This document shows positions 1-11,244 of a DNA stretch of 64,000 nt, in pieces. Source of the DNA: Anaeramoeba flamelloides (taxonomy: Eukaryota; Metamonada; Anaeramoebidae); contig JANTQA010000029.1 in NCBI GenBank assembly GCA_027625915.1, positions 1,860,001 through 1,924,000 on the forward strand. The letters run 5' to 3'. Every line of letters starts with the position of its first letter. The first letter of the stretch is position 1. A model generated the notes under the pieces. It saw only the letters and a list, made by a program, of their open reading frames with translations, was not told the DNA's origin and did no database searches. Position numbers and translations under genes: made by a program.

Positions 1-436
1 GCTAAAAAATTTTTTGGGTACATTCATTGAAACGTATCATGCAAAATTCTCAATTTCTTTAGGAAATTAAAAGTGTTAACAATCAGATTTTTTACTTATA
101 AATATCCATATTTACAAAGAACATATAAGGCCTAACTTTTCTTAATGTTAATAATATTTTTCAAATATTTTTTTTTTTCAAATTAACTTTTTTCATAAAA
201 AAACTAAAAAAGAAACGAAGTCAAAAAAAAGAAAAAAAAAAGCAAAAAGCAAAATACAAAAAAAAAAAATTGATCAAATTTTGAAAAAATGATTTTGATC
301 TAAAGATTGAAAATTTAGTTTGTGAAGAATAATAAATTAAACTCATAGAAGGTGTTCTATTTCTTCAATAAAACTGGGTCCCTTTGACTGAAAAAGAGTT
401 TAATATAGATATTTTATAAAGGTGAATAATTTTTTT
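1..436. other. Gene-free AT-rich DNA
   Basis: No reading frame, RNA gene or clear repeat is visible. The stretch is dominated by A and T homopolymers and runs into the first copy of dispersed repeat family A. Confidence 0.5.
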
Positions 437-960
437 TTTATCATTTTTACTGTTGTTAAAATAAAGCTTTCGGAAAAATTTAAAGCGTGTTTCAGTATAA
501 AAAGTGTGTTTTTTAAAAAAATAGAAAACCTATAAATCAACTGATCAAACAAACACTGAAATAAACCCTAAGTAAATATGGTATTGATTACTTAAAGTTC
601 TATTTTTAAAAAGAAATTCTACAAATGAAGGATCAAATTGCAAAATTTATCTCAAAAAATTGAGTAAATTTTTTTGAAAATTTTTATCATCAAAAAAACA
701 AAAAAAATTAGTAAAATCAAAAGATTATGTAAAATTTTCAACAAACTGCATTCTTAATTAAAATTTACTGAAAATATCAAGTAATAAATCTACAAAATTG
801 ATTTGAACTTACGTATACTACACAGTAGTGATTGGATACTGTATTGGAACAAGAAGAAAAAAAAACACGGATAATATTTTGAAACACGGATTTTAGTCTT
901 TGTGCACGCATTATTTTGATCACTGTATCATAATTAAAAATTTTTGAAAGTTTTTTCTAT
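437..960 (+). repeat. Dispersed repeat family A, copy 1
   Basis: This roughly 520-bp block matches the reverse complement of 3240-3890 and of 50765-51265, and matches 4245-4590 and 54000-54440 directly. Shared landmarks in order are a GCGTGTTTC / AAAAGTGTGTTTTT start, a block reading ATGAAGGATCAAATTGCAAAA, a TCTCAAAAAATTGAGTAAA block, AAAATTGATTTGAACTTACG, then TTGGAACAAGAAGAAAAAA and a TTTTGATCACTGTA end. No open frame survives in this copy. The type of element is unknown. Confidence 0.7.
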
Positions 961-1768
961 TAATAAAAAAAGTTTTCAATTTTTCCAAAGTGAGGAATTT
1001 TATCTCCTTATCCCATATTTTAAGGTTGTGCTCTTACTTTAGGAAAAAAAGTAAAATTGAACTATGTTTTAATTCTAAAAAAAGATCACCCGTTATTAAA
1101 ATTGAAAACAGGAAAAAAAAAGTTTTAAAAAAGTCCTCACTTTTTTAAGATGACTCTCCAAAACCATCTGTTTTTCTATTTATTTCAGGTTTTACTCGAT
1201 CCTGAAATTAGTCAATTAAATTTTCTAGTTAAAAACATAGATTAAACTGAATATGGATTTTTTTCAGTATTTTTAAGTTATTGTCGGATTTCAAAATATT
1301 TATTAATTGCACAAAATTAATTCTTTTCAAAAAAGTTTTTTTTGTTTTTGCGCCTTAAAAAACAATAAAAAAAAAAAAAAGTATTCTAGGATTCTTTCAC
1401 ATTTAATGATCTTTTTGAAGTCTTGAAATAGGTAAAGAGTTGTAATACAAAAGCAAAAATAAAATGAATCAACTCTTTTGAATTGAAAAATTATTTCAAA
1501 TTCTTGGCTAAGGTAAAGAGGGGTCGTAATAAAAACAAAAATAAAACTCGAAAAAAAAAGTTTGAGAAAAATGTGTATCAAATCGTTTTTATTAACGAAG
1601 AAAAAAGCATTTTATTTTGATCCTGTTTTGTGTCTTTTGAAAAGAACTTGGTATTTTCTAAATGATCTTGGGGATTTCAAAAACTTAATAACCTTTCTTT
1701 TTGTTGTTAATTGATTTTTTATTTTTTTTTTTTTTTGGTGATTGAGTTGAAGATAATTGTCAAACAAC
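961..1768. other. Gene-free AT-rich DNA, 3' side of the NDK gene
   Basis: No supported gene. Short frames near 1327-1581 on the minus strand are homopolymer artefacts rich in Phe and Lys. The part just before 1769 is the 3' untranslated side of the minus-strand NDK gene. Confidence 0.5.
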
Positions 1769-2363
1769 TTATTTTTCATAAACCCAATTGTCGAGTGAGC
1801 TTTCGTAGTCAAAGATTTCTTCTTCACTGAACCAGATTCCAATTTCTCTTTCGGCGCTGTCAAGAGAGTCAGATCCATGGATAATGTTTCTGCCAACTTC
1901 GATACCAAAGTCTCCGCGGATTGAACCACATTCAGATTCAAGTGGTTTGGTTTGACCAATCATCTTTCTAGCTGTAGCAATGACACCTTTTCCTTGCCAG
2001 ACCATTGCAACAATTGGTCCTGATGTAATGAAATCAAGAAGACCTTCATAAAATCCTTTTCCTTTGTCTATTGATTTTTAAAAAAAATTATAAATTAAAA
2101 AAAGGAAAAAAAGCAAAATGAAAAAAAAAAAAAAAAAAGTTATTTTTCAAAAATTAAAAGATTCCAGAAGAAAAGAGAAAAAAAAAAAAAAAAAAAATAA
2201 AGAACTTACGTTCTTCGTAATGTTTGGCAGCAAGTTCACGTTTTGGGACAATATATTTCATTGCAACAAGTTTGTATCCTTTTTTTTCGAATCTAGCGAT
2301 GATTTCACCGATTAATTTTCTTTGGACACCGTCTGGTTTGATTGCGATAAATGTTCGTTCCAT
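1769..2363 (-). CDS. ndk: Nucleoside diphosphate kinase, two exons
   Basis: It transfers the gamma phosphate between nucleoside tri- and diphosphates through a phosphohistidine, keeping (d)NTP pools balanced in the cytosol. Exon 1 is 2363-2210 and begins [15 protein letters not shown], the classic NDK N-terminus with the Lys of AIKPDGV. Exon 2 is 2067-1769 and carries [18 protein letters not shown], the IRGDFG loop and the active-site histidine in NIIHGSDS, ending in WVYEK. The 142-nt intron (2209-2068) has a GTAAGT donor and an AG acceptor; phase 1 joins the exons as HYEE-HKGKG, exactly as the family requires. The spliced protein is 150 residues, normal for a group I NDK. All catalytic motifs are intact. 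The intron holds long A/T homopolymers. Family assignment is certain, and the exon ends are strongly supported. Confidence 0.97.
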
Positions 2364-3086
2364 TTTATTTATTGATGAGTAATTTAAGAGTGAGGATTTA
2401 TAAAAAAATGAATTCGTAATTGAGTAATTATTCAGGTTAAATTGTCTTTTGTTTGTCAGTTTAACAAATCAAAACAACTACTTTTCCTGTTGTTATACTT
2501 AATAATGAAATCAAAAAAATATAGAAAAGTAATTAAATGTGTACATTTGTTCAATCCTTTTCCTTGACTTTACAAACAACTTGATAAAATGTCCAAGAAT
2601 TAAAATCAACACAACAACCATAATAAAGTAAAGGTTTTAAAGTGATTTCTAGATAAATGTTTTTTAACTGAAAAAACGAGTAATTTTCAAGGATCGAAAG
2701 ACATTTCTTGTAAAATTCTCAGAAAGTTATATAGAGGTTACATTAAGCAATTACCATCTTTTTAACAAACCTTCTCTAGTTAATTAAAGAGTAAATTCTA
2801 AAATATTAACTGTTGTCAGAATAATACGTGTTGAAAAGATTAATCTTTGTTCCAAAACAAAAAGCGTGTTTTTTTGTAATAGAAGCCGAGAATTGAAATT
2901 AACAAAGAAACCAATAAAAAAACCCTAAGTAACTTCTAGATTGGTTTCTTAAGGGAGGACACCAAGGTAAAGGAAATTTTTCACTTTTTTACAATTTTGA
3001 AAAGGATAAGAAAATAACATTTTTCAACTTTGGTTCACTCTTGTTTTTTTTTATTTAAAGTACTACCTTCATTAGATTTTTGTAAT
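2364..3086. other. Intergenic DNA with a truncated family A copy
   Basis: The first part is the NDK 5' flank. From about 2808 to 2960 the text again follows the start of family A (ACTGTTGTCAGAATAA, then AAAAAGCGTGTTTTTTTG, then AACCCTAAGTAA and GGTTTCTTAA), so a truncated plus-strand copy sits here. Nothing else is recognised. Confidence 0.45.
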
Positions 3087-3108
3087 TTTTTTGTCAAAAG
3101 TCTCAAAG

Positions 3109-3207
3109 AAATTGCCACAATAGAATGTTGAGTTGAATTGCTTAAAATATTGTATCGAATGTAGAATGACTTATTTTTTATCCTTATCTCAACATTCTAT
3201 TGTGGCA
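3109..3207. repeat. Perfect inverted repeat around a short spacer
   Basis: GCCACAATAGAATGTTGAG in the left half (ending near 3133) is the exact reverse complement of CTCAACATTCTATTGTGGC in the right half (3187-3206), with about 55 bp between. It abuts the end of a family A copy at 3240. It could be an element terminus or a stem-loop; no coding is associated. Confidence 0.6.
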
Positions 3208-3239
3208 TTTAATTTTTTCATTTGAGATTTTTTTATCAT

Positions 3240-3890
3240 TTTTAAATTTTTTTAAAAAGGACAACAAAAAGCAATAAGAAAGATTTTTTTATCAGTGACC
3301 TTTGGGATAAATGGATTTTGTTAATAAAGAATCGAAAAATTACAATTGGGAGAATAACAAATGGAAATACGAATAGTATTTTAATGACTACAGTGATCAA
3401 AATAATGTGTGCACAATGACTATAATCAGTGTTTCCAAATTTAATGTCTGCTTTTTTTTCTTCTTGTTCCAAGGCAACATCCAATCGACACCCCAATAGT
3501 ATACATAAGTCCAAATCAATTTTGAAAGTAAAGTTCGGGTTATTTTCAGTAAAATTTAAATTATTCAAGCAAATAGTTGAAAATTTTACATAATATTTTG
3601 ATTTTACGAATTTTTTTTGTTTTAATTGATGATAAAAATAATCTTCAAAATTTACTCTATTTTTTGAGATAACTTTTTCAATTTGATCCTTCATTTTTAG
3701 AATTTCATTTTGGAATAAAAGAACTTTAAGAAACCAATACCAGATTTTTTTAAGCTTTAATATCAGTTTCTTTGATCGGTTAATGTACAGGTCTTCTATA
3801 ACAAAAAAACACACTTTTTCTTTTGAAACACGCATTAAATTTTTTTGTACCTTTTATTTTGAAAACAGTAGAAGGATACCATAAATAATA
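3240..3890 (-). repeat. Dispersed repeat family A, copy 3, with a 197-codon open frame
   Basis: Reverse-orientation copy of the family described at 437. Uniquely it keeps a 197-codon frame (3242-3835, ATG at 3835) whose middle reads NFTENNPNFTFKIDLDLC followed by VALEQEEKK. A second copy at 50769-50966 keeps the same peptide in the same frame (NFTENNQTFTLKIDLYLG and VALEQEEKK). The C-terminal 60 residues are hydrophobic, with a membrane-like segment. The frame may be the remains of an element-encoded protein or may be open by chance. I do not recognise a family and would not call it a host gene. Confidence 0.5.
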
Positions 3891-4244
3891 ATTATCCCAA
3901 CATATATATGGTTAGGGATATTCAAAACTTAAATTTTGTGGAATTGGAAAATTTGATATAATTATATTCTATCAAATTTTAACCACAAAATAGCTATAAG
4001 TTTTATTCTAAGAATCCAAAATTATCTTCTCACAAAAAAAATATTTATTAGAAAAAAAAAAAAAAATCGAAATAATTTTATCAATTCTTTTCTTTTATTT
4101 TTATTGTTTAACATTACTAAAAAAAATATCAAATAATTTTTTAAAAAAAAATTTATAGAATCTACAATCACACCCCAATTAAATAAAACGCTCTTTTCTC
4201 ATCTCTCTCATATTTTTTATCATGTCTTATTGTGTAACTCCTCC

Positions 4245-4590
4245 ATTAAAGTTCTAAAATTTAAAAAGAAATTCCAAAAATAGGGGATCTAATTTGAAAA
4301 AGTTATCTCAAAAAATAGAGTAAATTGTTAAAGTACCTTTGAAACATCAAAATAACAAAAAAATTATACAAAATGAGACAATTAAGAACAATTTTGAACG
4401 ATTTCATTATTAATTGAAAAGTTACTTAAACCTCAAGATGTTTTTATTTCAAAATTGATTTGAACTTTGATACACCACTGGAGAAAGAAATGGTTGTTGA
4501 ATTGGAACAAGAAGAAAAAAGGCACTGATTATATTTTGAAATAAAGATTATAGTCATTTGGTAAAGAATTATTTTGATCCCTCAACCCCA
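4245..4590 (+). repeat. Dispersed repeat family A, copy 4
   Basis: Landmarks shared with the other copies are CTCAAAAAATAGAGTAAA, AAAATTGATTTGAACTTTG and TTGGAACAAGAAGAAAAAAG, ending in ATTATTTTGATCCC. It is more diverged and shorter, with frames broken. It lies about 230 bp upstream of the LINE insertion. Confidence 0.6.
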
Positions 4591-4820
4591 TCTTAAAATT
4601 GAAAAAACCAAGTAAAAATATGATTACTACAAAACAAAAATATTTTTTAAAGATATTTTCAGAAATGAATTAATTTTTTTAAAAAACTTTGTTCCATTTT
4701 TCTTATTTTAAAAAGTTCAAAATCCAACATATTATTAATTTAAAAATAAACTATTTCTTTGAATAATAAAGTTATTATATTTTTTGTATAAGGGGTTGAC
4801 AGAAATATATTTTAAAATTT

Positions 4821-4836
4821 AAATAACCTATTTTTT
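4821..4836 (+). repeat. Left target-site duplication of the LINE
   Basis: AAATAACCTATTTTTT here is repeated exactly at 10968-10983, directly after the A-rich tail of the LINE. Direct repeats bracketing both ends are what target-primed reverse transcription leaves. A shorter related string (14 bases) also occurs near 12343, so chance is not fully excluded. Confidence 0.65.
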
Positions 4837-4882
4837 ATTTTTTTTTTTTTTTTTTTCAGCTCAGAAAATTTAAAACAAGCCA

Positions 4883-5701
4883 ATGATAAGAAAACTTTTT
4901 TTTAAAAACTTACCAAGTAAGTATTCTATCGACAAGCTAGTTCAATTTATTGAAGAAAAGTCACAATGTTCACCAAATATAGAAATTATCAAAAACAAAA
5001 AAAATCCAAACAATGGATTAGCTAAAATCACACCAAGTTCGAAAAAGAATGAAGAACTAATTAAACAAGCACTTGGTGATAATTTCTATTTTGAGAAAAA
5101 GAAAAATAATAGTTGCGGACTACTCGAACAAGAAATTCAAAAAAAAAAAAAAAAACAAAAAAGAAACAAAAGAAAAATATTTACAAGAAAAAACAAAAAA
5201 AGTACTAAAAAAGCAAAAATCCAAACAAAACCTCAAAAAAACTCACCAGACAATGCGGAATCGGAACCCAAAAAATACCAAAAACCCAATTGCCAACATA
5301 GTACTAAAAACAAAAAAAAAAAAAAAACTGATCTAATTAGATCAAATATGAAGGTGAACCATGCTACGATAAATAATGCTGAAGTAGTACTAAATGCGTT
5401 ATTTCTGCATAATATTCCTTATCATGCAAACTATTATGATATTGAGTATGTACTCAAACCACTTATTCATATCAAAGAACTAATACTGTTCCTCGACAGT
5501 AATAATCAATTCAAGGGTTGCGCGAAGTTATTAGTAGAGAAAAAAGAAGACTTTCAAAAATTATTAACTTATTCAGGTAAATTGAAGCTATTTAATAGAT
5601 TCATAATCATTAACAAATTTATTCATAAGAATAAGATATCCCAACCCAATAATGAAAAGAAAACCTCTGAAATACTAGATAAAAATAAAAAACAAAAATA
5701 A
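4883..5701 (+). CDS. LINE ORF1 protein with two RRM-like domains (C-terminally truncated)
   Basis: An open frame of 272 residues. Residues about 1-75 (KLFFKNLPSKYSIDKL start, an RNP2-like strand) and about 167-245 (ALFLHNIPYHANYYDI, then FKGCAKLLVEKKED, RNP2/RNP1-like) each look like a degenerate RRM. They are joined by a Lys/Asn-rich basic linker (about 85-150). This would bind the LINE transcript and chaperone nucleic acids. The frame stops at 5701, but an RRM-like segment continues in another frame at 5860-6078, so the original ORF1 was longer. The start is the first ATG after the leader. RRM assignment rests on pattern only, as RNP aromatic residues are weakly kept. Confidence 0.65.
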   Translation: MIRKLFFKNLPSKYSIDKLVQFIEEKSQCSPNIEIIKNKKNPNNGLAKITPSSKKNEELIKQALGDNFYFEKKKNNSCGLLEQEIQKKKKKQKRNKRKIFTRKNKKSTKKAKIQTKPQKNSPDNAESEPKKYQKPNCQHSTKNKKKKKTDLIRSNMKVNHATINNAEVVLNALFLHNIPYHANYYDIEYVLKPLIHIKELILFLDSNNQFKGCAKLLVEKKEDFQKLLTYSGKLKLFNRFIIINKFIHKNKISQPNNEKKTSEILDKNKKQK

Positions 5702-5859
5702 TGTATGGTTCGAAGAAAATTTTTTAAACAACAACAAAATCAATAAAAATAACAATAAGACTCAATCAAATTTTATTCATCAAGAAAAAACTAATAAGAT
5801 CAATAAAAATTTAACCAACAATATTAGAAATAAAAACAGAAAAAATTTCAAAAAATCAA

Positions 5860-6078
5860 ATTGTTATTTTTAATTTACCTAACAAAATCAATCAAGAATT
5901 CTTAAAAAAATTATTCAAAGAATATAAAATCTTGGAAATTATAATTCTAAATAATAAGAATAATAATCAAAAATTTTCATTTGTAACTTTCCAAAATGAA
6001 GATTTAAGAGATAAAGCTTTGAGTTTTGATGGTATTTTTATATATAAGAAAAAAATATTTATTAAAAAAAGCTTTTGA
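5860..6078 (+). pseudogene. Third RRM-like segment of LINE ORF1, out of frame
   Basis: In a frame different from 4883-5701 there is IVIFNLPNKINQEFLKKLF, an acidic/Asn turn, then FSFVTFQNEDLRDKALSF and IFIYKKKIFIKKSF, which is the beta-alpha-beta-beta-alpha-beta order of an RRM with RNP2-like IFNLP and RNP1-like FSFVTF. It begins about 160 bp after the ORF1 stop. I read it as the third RRM of the same protein, split off by indels. From 6080 to 8050 only short Lys/Asn-rich fragments in changing frames remain. Confidence 0.6.
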
Positions 6079-8056
6079 AAAGAAGAATTTTAAAAAAGAA
6101 AAATATAACACCCACTAATAATATAAACAACAATTTTAATGAAATTTTAGAAAAAAGAATAATTAACTTAGAAAATGAAATTAAAAAAACTAAAATTAAT
6201 AATTGATAATAATTCAAATTCAATAATTAATCTAAATAAAAATTCAGAAAATAAAATAAATAAAAATTTTGAGAAAGGGGCCCAAACTCAAAAAAGGAAT
6301 CCCAAAAACAAACTATAAAGAAAAAATAAAAAATAAAAATGAAAATTATCATTATGAGGAAAAATCAATTGAAATAGATATTGAGAAAGAAGATGATGTT
6401 AATAAATCAAAAAATAAAATTATTAACAAACAAAAAAAATAATAAACCTTCTTTAGCTGATTTTTTTTTATCTATTGGTCAAACTATCACTAAACAAAAA
6501 ACCCAATTTTAAACCTTTTTCATTTACTAATAATTTCAAAAAAAATAATAATTTTCATTTACCCAATATAACATTTTTTGGAAAACCAATTAAATAATGT
6601 TTTTAAAGTCACTATAGAAAATGATAAAGAGACATTTAATTTTTTGAAAAATTTTAAAAGAAAAAAATAATAATAAACCCAACGATTGGAATGAGAATAA
6701 TTTATTACTAAATAAATTAATTGAAAACAAAAAATAAAATTTTAAATCATGGAAATATTTTAATTCAAAAACAAAAAGATATCAGTACAAGTAAAGAACT
6801 TATTGTTTATACTGAATGTAATTATAAAAATGATATCCAAAAAAATCTTGATTTTTATTTTAATCAAAAAAAATCAATTATTGAATTACAAGATGAACAC
6901 CATAAAGACCAATTGGATATTAATAAAAAGAAAAATATGAAAAATATCAATTTAATACAAAATAAAAAAGAAAACAGTTTTATGTAAAGCAATTTCAAAA
7001 AAAAATAATAAAAGATGTAAAAAAAGAACTTCAAACCCAAAAAGGATATTGTAATTGTCATATTAGTCAACTTGATGATTGACTTTATCAATCAAATTCT
7101 AAAATAAAGAAATTAGAAATTTTTAAAATATTAATTCAAATTAATATTTATATATATAAATTTAAAAAACCAAAATAATTTAAAAAATTTTAAATGGGGT
7201 TTCACAAATCCAAAGTGCCCATTTAATCACCCACTAATAATCAATTTAAAATTTTATTATATCAAATCCAAATCATTAAAAAAATAAAATTTTATATTTC
7301 TATATACAAATTTTATTTTCCAATATTAATTTTTTTTAAACAAGAACTAAACCAAAAAAATTTATTTCAAGAAATAATTTTTTTATTAAATTATGAATAT
7401 AAAAATTATGAGCATTTTATTGATTTAAACTATTTTTTGATGAAAAATATTATTTTATATGAATTTGAAAAATGGGAATTAAAGAACGTAAAATTAATTC
7501 AAATAAAATATTGGATAAAAAAAATCATTTAATTATTCATTTATTTCTTTATATGGGGACTATAATTTATACAATACAAATCTACAATTTTCAAAATTAT
7601 ATATCTTAATTCTTAAATTAATAAATAAAAAAAAGAAATTCCAAAACTTAAAAGAATTAAATTTTAATTTTAAATTTGAATTTAACAAAAACTCATATAA
7701 TAATAATACTGTTACTCATTTTTTCATTTATGGATAAATGCCAAATAATTAAAAAAATACAAAATGTCCCAAAAGATAATAAGTTAATTTTTTTGCCAAA
7801 AAAAATATTTCAACTTTGGAAATATTTAATTATTTAAAAAATAGACCAGTAATACGATATCAAAGACAAGGAGACAACTTAATAGAAATTTGGGACTTAA
7901 AAGATAGAATTAATTTTTTTCAAGAAAAAACTTTCAAGAAAAAATTCATTTATTACCCAGGAATTTATATATTTATCACTATTCAAAAAATGAAAAAAAA
8001 TTATTATTAAAAGGAAAAAAGAGAGAATATAACAATAAATTTATTAATATAAAAAA

Positions 8057-10795
8057 TTTTATCATTTAATGTCAGAGGATTAAATGATAAAAATAAAATT
8101 TCGATTTTAGAATCTTTTTCTATTAAAATTAAACATTGATATATGTTTAATACAAGAATCAAAAATAATAAAAAAGCCACGTTTCATGAATTATTTTTCA
8201 ATAAATAAAAAAATCATATGGTAATAAAAATTCTAATAAAGGAGGATTATTGATTATAATAAAAAATATTTTTAAAGATTTCACAAGAGAAATATTGATT
8301 CCAGATCTTGATATCATGGGAATCCAATTCACTGATTTTATAATTATTAATGTATATAAGAGACACGATCGAAATAACGAAATAAATAAAAAAATTATCA
8401 ATCTTTTACAAAAAATATCAAAATCATAAAACAATCATTGGAGGCGATTTTAATTTGATTAAAAATCAAATAAATTATTTTTCAAAATTCAAGTTCAAAA
8501 TTATTTTCAATTCGAAACCAACCAGAAATAATAATAATTTAGATTATTTTATTACAAATTTCAATAATTTAAAATATCAAAAATCAAAAAACAATAAAAA
8601 AATAAAATTAGTGACCACAATGCAATTTTGAACAAATTTAATATTAATAAAAAATGGGAAGTTAAAGATATTTTTTAGAATTAAAGATATCCCAAATTTT
8701 CATCTTGATTTTATTAATTTTTTTCAATCTAATAACTATCAATTAAATGAAAAACAATTCAAAATTTTCAAAAAAAAAATTTAAAAAAGAAAGAAAGAAT
8801 TATTTTAAATATACCAAAAAAAGATTTAAAATTGTATAACTTAATTAATAGAGTATTTGAAAATAATGAATTAATTAAAGAAATAAAAAATAGGAACTCA
8901 AAAATGTATTTTAAATTAATTAATCAAATCAATATAGAATTTGAAGAAAATCAAAATTTTTGGAAAAAAATTAATAGATTAAGAGAAACTTCAAGTAAAA
9001 TGATTCTAAATAATGAAAATATGGAAAAAGCTTATTTTGAATTTGTTGAGTCTATTAGTAAAAAAACCAAAAATATATATAATTAATTTTATCAAAAATT
9101 TTAAATTAGACAAAAATAATATTTTAAATATTAAAGTAGAGGAAATATTTTCAACTAAAAAAAAATTAAAGAAATAATGAAATATCAAAAAAAATAAATC
9201 AGTAAAAGAATTTGATAAAATATTCCAATATAAATCAATAAAAAAATCAAAACAGTGATTTTTATTTAAATTACGAAAGTTTTATAAAAAACAATTCAAA
9301 AAATATTTCTAAATTGGATTAATGATATTTCTCAAAAAATATCCATTTTATTAAAAAAAGAAATTTATTATTTATTCATAAATCTGGAGATGAAGGAGTT
9401 CCACTTAATTATCGACCAATATCAATTAATCAAACGCTCCCAAGATTTTTTTCTTAAATTATTATATGCGGGAATCCAAGACTCTTGGGATTTAGTTTCA
9501 AAAAACCAATTTGGTTTAAAAAAAAAATTAGATACAAGAATTGCAGTTCTAAATCTATTCAATGAATTTAATAAAATAAAAAAACAAATTTAAAAAAGAT
9601 AACATTTATATTGTTACAATAGATATACAAAAAATGCTTTGATTCTATCCATCACTCACTTATTTATTACTCACTAAAAAAAATTTATAAAAAATGAAAT
9701 AGTAATAAATTTTTTACTTGCTTATTATTCAAAAGAGGGAATGGGAGTATATCAAGGAGATCCATTATCCCCTTTACTATTTGGATTTATTACTCATTTT
9801 CTCTTAGATAAACTCAAACCATTAGCGATACATGTTCAAATGTTTGCAGATGATTTGATACTAATCATGAAAGGATCTCTGATAGAAATAAATTATCAGA
9901 TTGAAAAAATATATAGAATTATTCGACATTTTGGTATGAATCCAAATGATGATAAAACGAAAAAAACTACCAATCCAAAAGAAATATTATATCTTGGGAT
10001 TTGGTTAGATAAAAAAACTCATTTAAAATTTAACCTTGATAAAGTTAAAACCAATTTAAAAAAAATAACTAATATTTTACAACAAAAGAAATTTACTAAT
10101 GGATTGAAAATTCATTTTTTTTAAAGCGGTCTTACATAGTCAATTGTTATATGGATTAGAAATATTTGATTTGACAAAACAAGATTTCAATGATATAGAT
10201 TTGTGGATTAATAAAAAAGTAACAAAATTTTTTTATTAATAAATCCACACTCTCCTAGACTTATATATAAAACTGAAGCAAAAAATAGATTCAGCAAGAA
10301 TAACTATATATAAAAAGAAGATTTAAACTAATTCAAAAATTAACCTTTTTGGGTTTTCATGAAATAGTAAAAAATCTCAAATTCAGAGAACAGAAATTTG
10401 AAAATATTAACTGGCAATCAGACACCCTAAAAAGAATTAGAATTTGAACTTGAGAAATATCGAATTAAACAACTGGAAAATAGTCCAAGTTGGAAAGTTC
10501 ATAAATATTTAAAAAATAATTTCTATTCAAAATAATATTAACAAACAACAAAGATACTTAAAATGGAAGGGCTCAACTTCAATCTTAAAACTCAGAAATT
10601 TTACAAATTATTTAAATAGATATTCTTATGTTATGAACAAGGACAAATCAAAATACTGTAAATTATGCAAAAAATCAAAAAAAATAGATATCATTGAAGA
10701 TTTGGATCATTTTCTCTGGAACTGCCCAGCCTATGAAAATAATCGTAAAATCTGGATATCTGAATTAAAAAATTTAACATCTCTAATATATTAAA
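8057..10795 (+). pseudogene. LINE ORF2: AP endonuclease, reverse transcriptase, zinc motif (frameshifted)
   Basis: Pieces lie in order across several frames. Endonuclease: ILSFNVRGLNDKNK (8057), then GGLLIII, GGDFNLI (8439, catalytic Asp and Asn), LDYFI, and SDHNAI (8610, catalytic Asp-His). Reverse transcriptase: NYRPISI (about 9403), NQFGLKKKLDTR, VTIDIQK then CFDSIHH (motif A, split by one extra base near 9636), GVYQGDPLSPLLFG (motif B, 9744), MFADDLILI (motif C, 9841, catalytic Asp pair) and a motif D region. C-terminus: CKLC (about 10656) then DHFLWNCPAYENNR, a C-x2-C..H-x4-C zinc motif typical of LINE ORF2 ends. All hallmark residues are visible, but stops and indels break the frame at least at motif A, 10124 and 10240. 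The longest intact piece is 9741-10124. Confidence 0.88.
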
Positions 10796-10929
10796 AAATA
10801 ATATTACTATTTTTGATATTATTAGAAAAAAGAGATTCATTGTATTTATTAGCCTTAATAGGTAATAAATTTATTTTTTGAGTCTTTAACAAAATTCCTA
10901 AATCATAATTTAGGAATTCGGGCAAATAA

Positions 10930-10948
10930 GAGGAATTAAAAACTCCTC
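10930..10948 (+). other. 3'-terminal hairpin of the LINE
   Basis: GAGGAATTAAAAACTCCTC folds as a 5-bp stem with a short loop, some 15 bp before the A-rich tail. LINE reverse transcriptases often recognise such a 3' structure. The same 19 bases occur in reverse complement at 14253-14271. Confidence 0.55.
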
Positions 10949-10967
10949 CGTTAAATAATAAAAAAAA

Positions 10968-10983
10968 AAATAACCTATTTTTT
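10968..10983 (+). repeat. Right target-site duplication of the LINE
   Basis: Identical to 4821-4836 over 16 bases and placed immediately after the A tail. The A-rich junction makes its left edge uncertain by a few bases. Confidence 0.65.
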
Positions 10984-11244
10984 TTGATATAGCCCATCGG
11001 AAAAAAAATATTATGAAATTGTTACAACTATAATTATATCGAATTAATCAAATGAGCACTTAAAAATTAAAAAGAGTATGTATTTTTTTTTTTTTTTTTT
11101 GAGAAAACTTATTATTAAATGACTATGAAAACAACAACAAAGAAGAAATAATTCTGAAATTGTGTTCTTATCATTCAAAAATTAAAAAATAAATCCTTAG
11201 AAATCAAAGAACAAATAAAAAACATACCCCAAAGCAAAAAAAGT

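Larger units (their letters stand above)
4837..10967 (+). mobile_element. Full-length, frame-broken LINE (non-LTR retrotransposon)
   Basis: About 6.1 kb. It starts with a short leader containing a long T run and CAG, followed by ORF1 at 4883. ORF1 is an RNA-binding protein with RRM-like folds. ORF2 (from about 8057) has an AP-type endonuclease, a reverse transcriptase and a C-terminal CCHC-like zinc motif. The element ends with a small hairpin (10930-10948) and an A-rich tail, and is bracketed by a 16-bp direct repeat. Known LINE biology gives the roles: ORF1 coats the transcript, the endonuclease nicks the target, and the reverse transcriptase primes from the nick. Here ORF2 is cut by many frameshifts and stops, so this copy is dead, although ORF1's first 272 codons remain open. 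The RRM-type ORF1 with an APE-type ORF2 suggests an L1-like lineage; the clade cannot be set by eye. Confidence 0.88.

Noticed and set aside
1612-1959. Minus-strand frame of 115 codons overlapping NDK
   Set aside because: It lies in another frame of NDK exon 2, whose identity is certain, and has no motif of its own.
3242-3835. 197-codon frame as an ordinary host gene
   Set aside because: It lies wholly in a dispersed repeat with other copies in this window; kept only as a repeat-borne frame.
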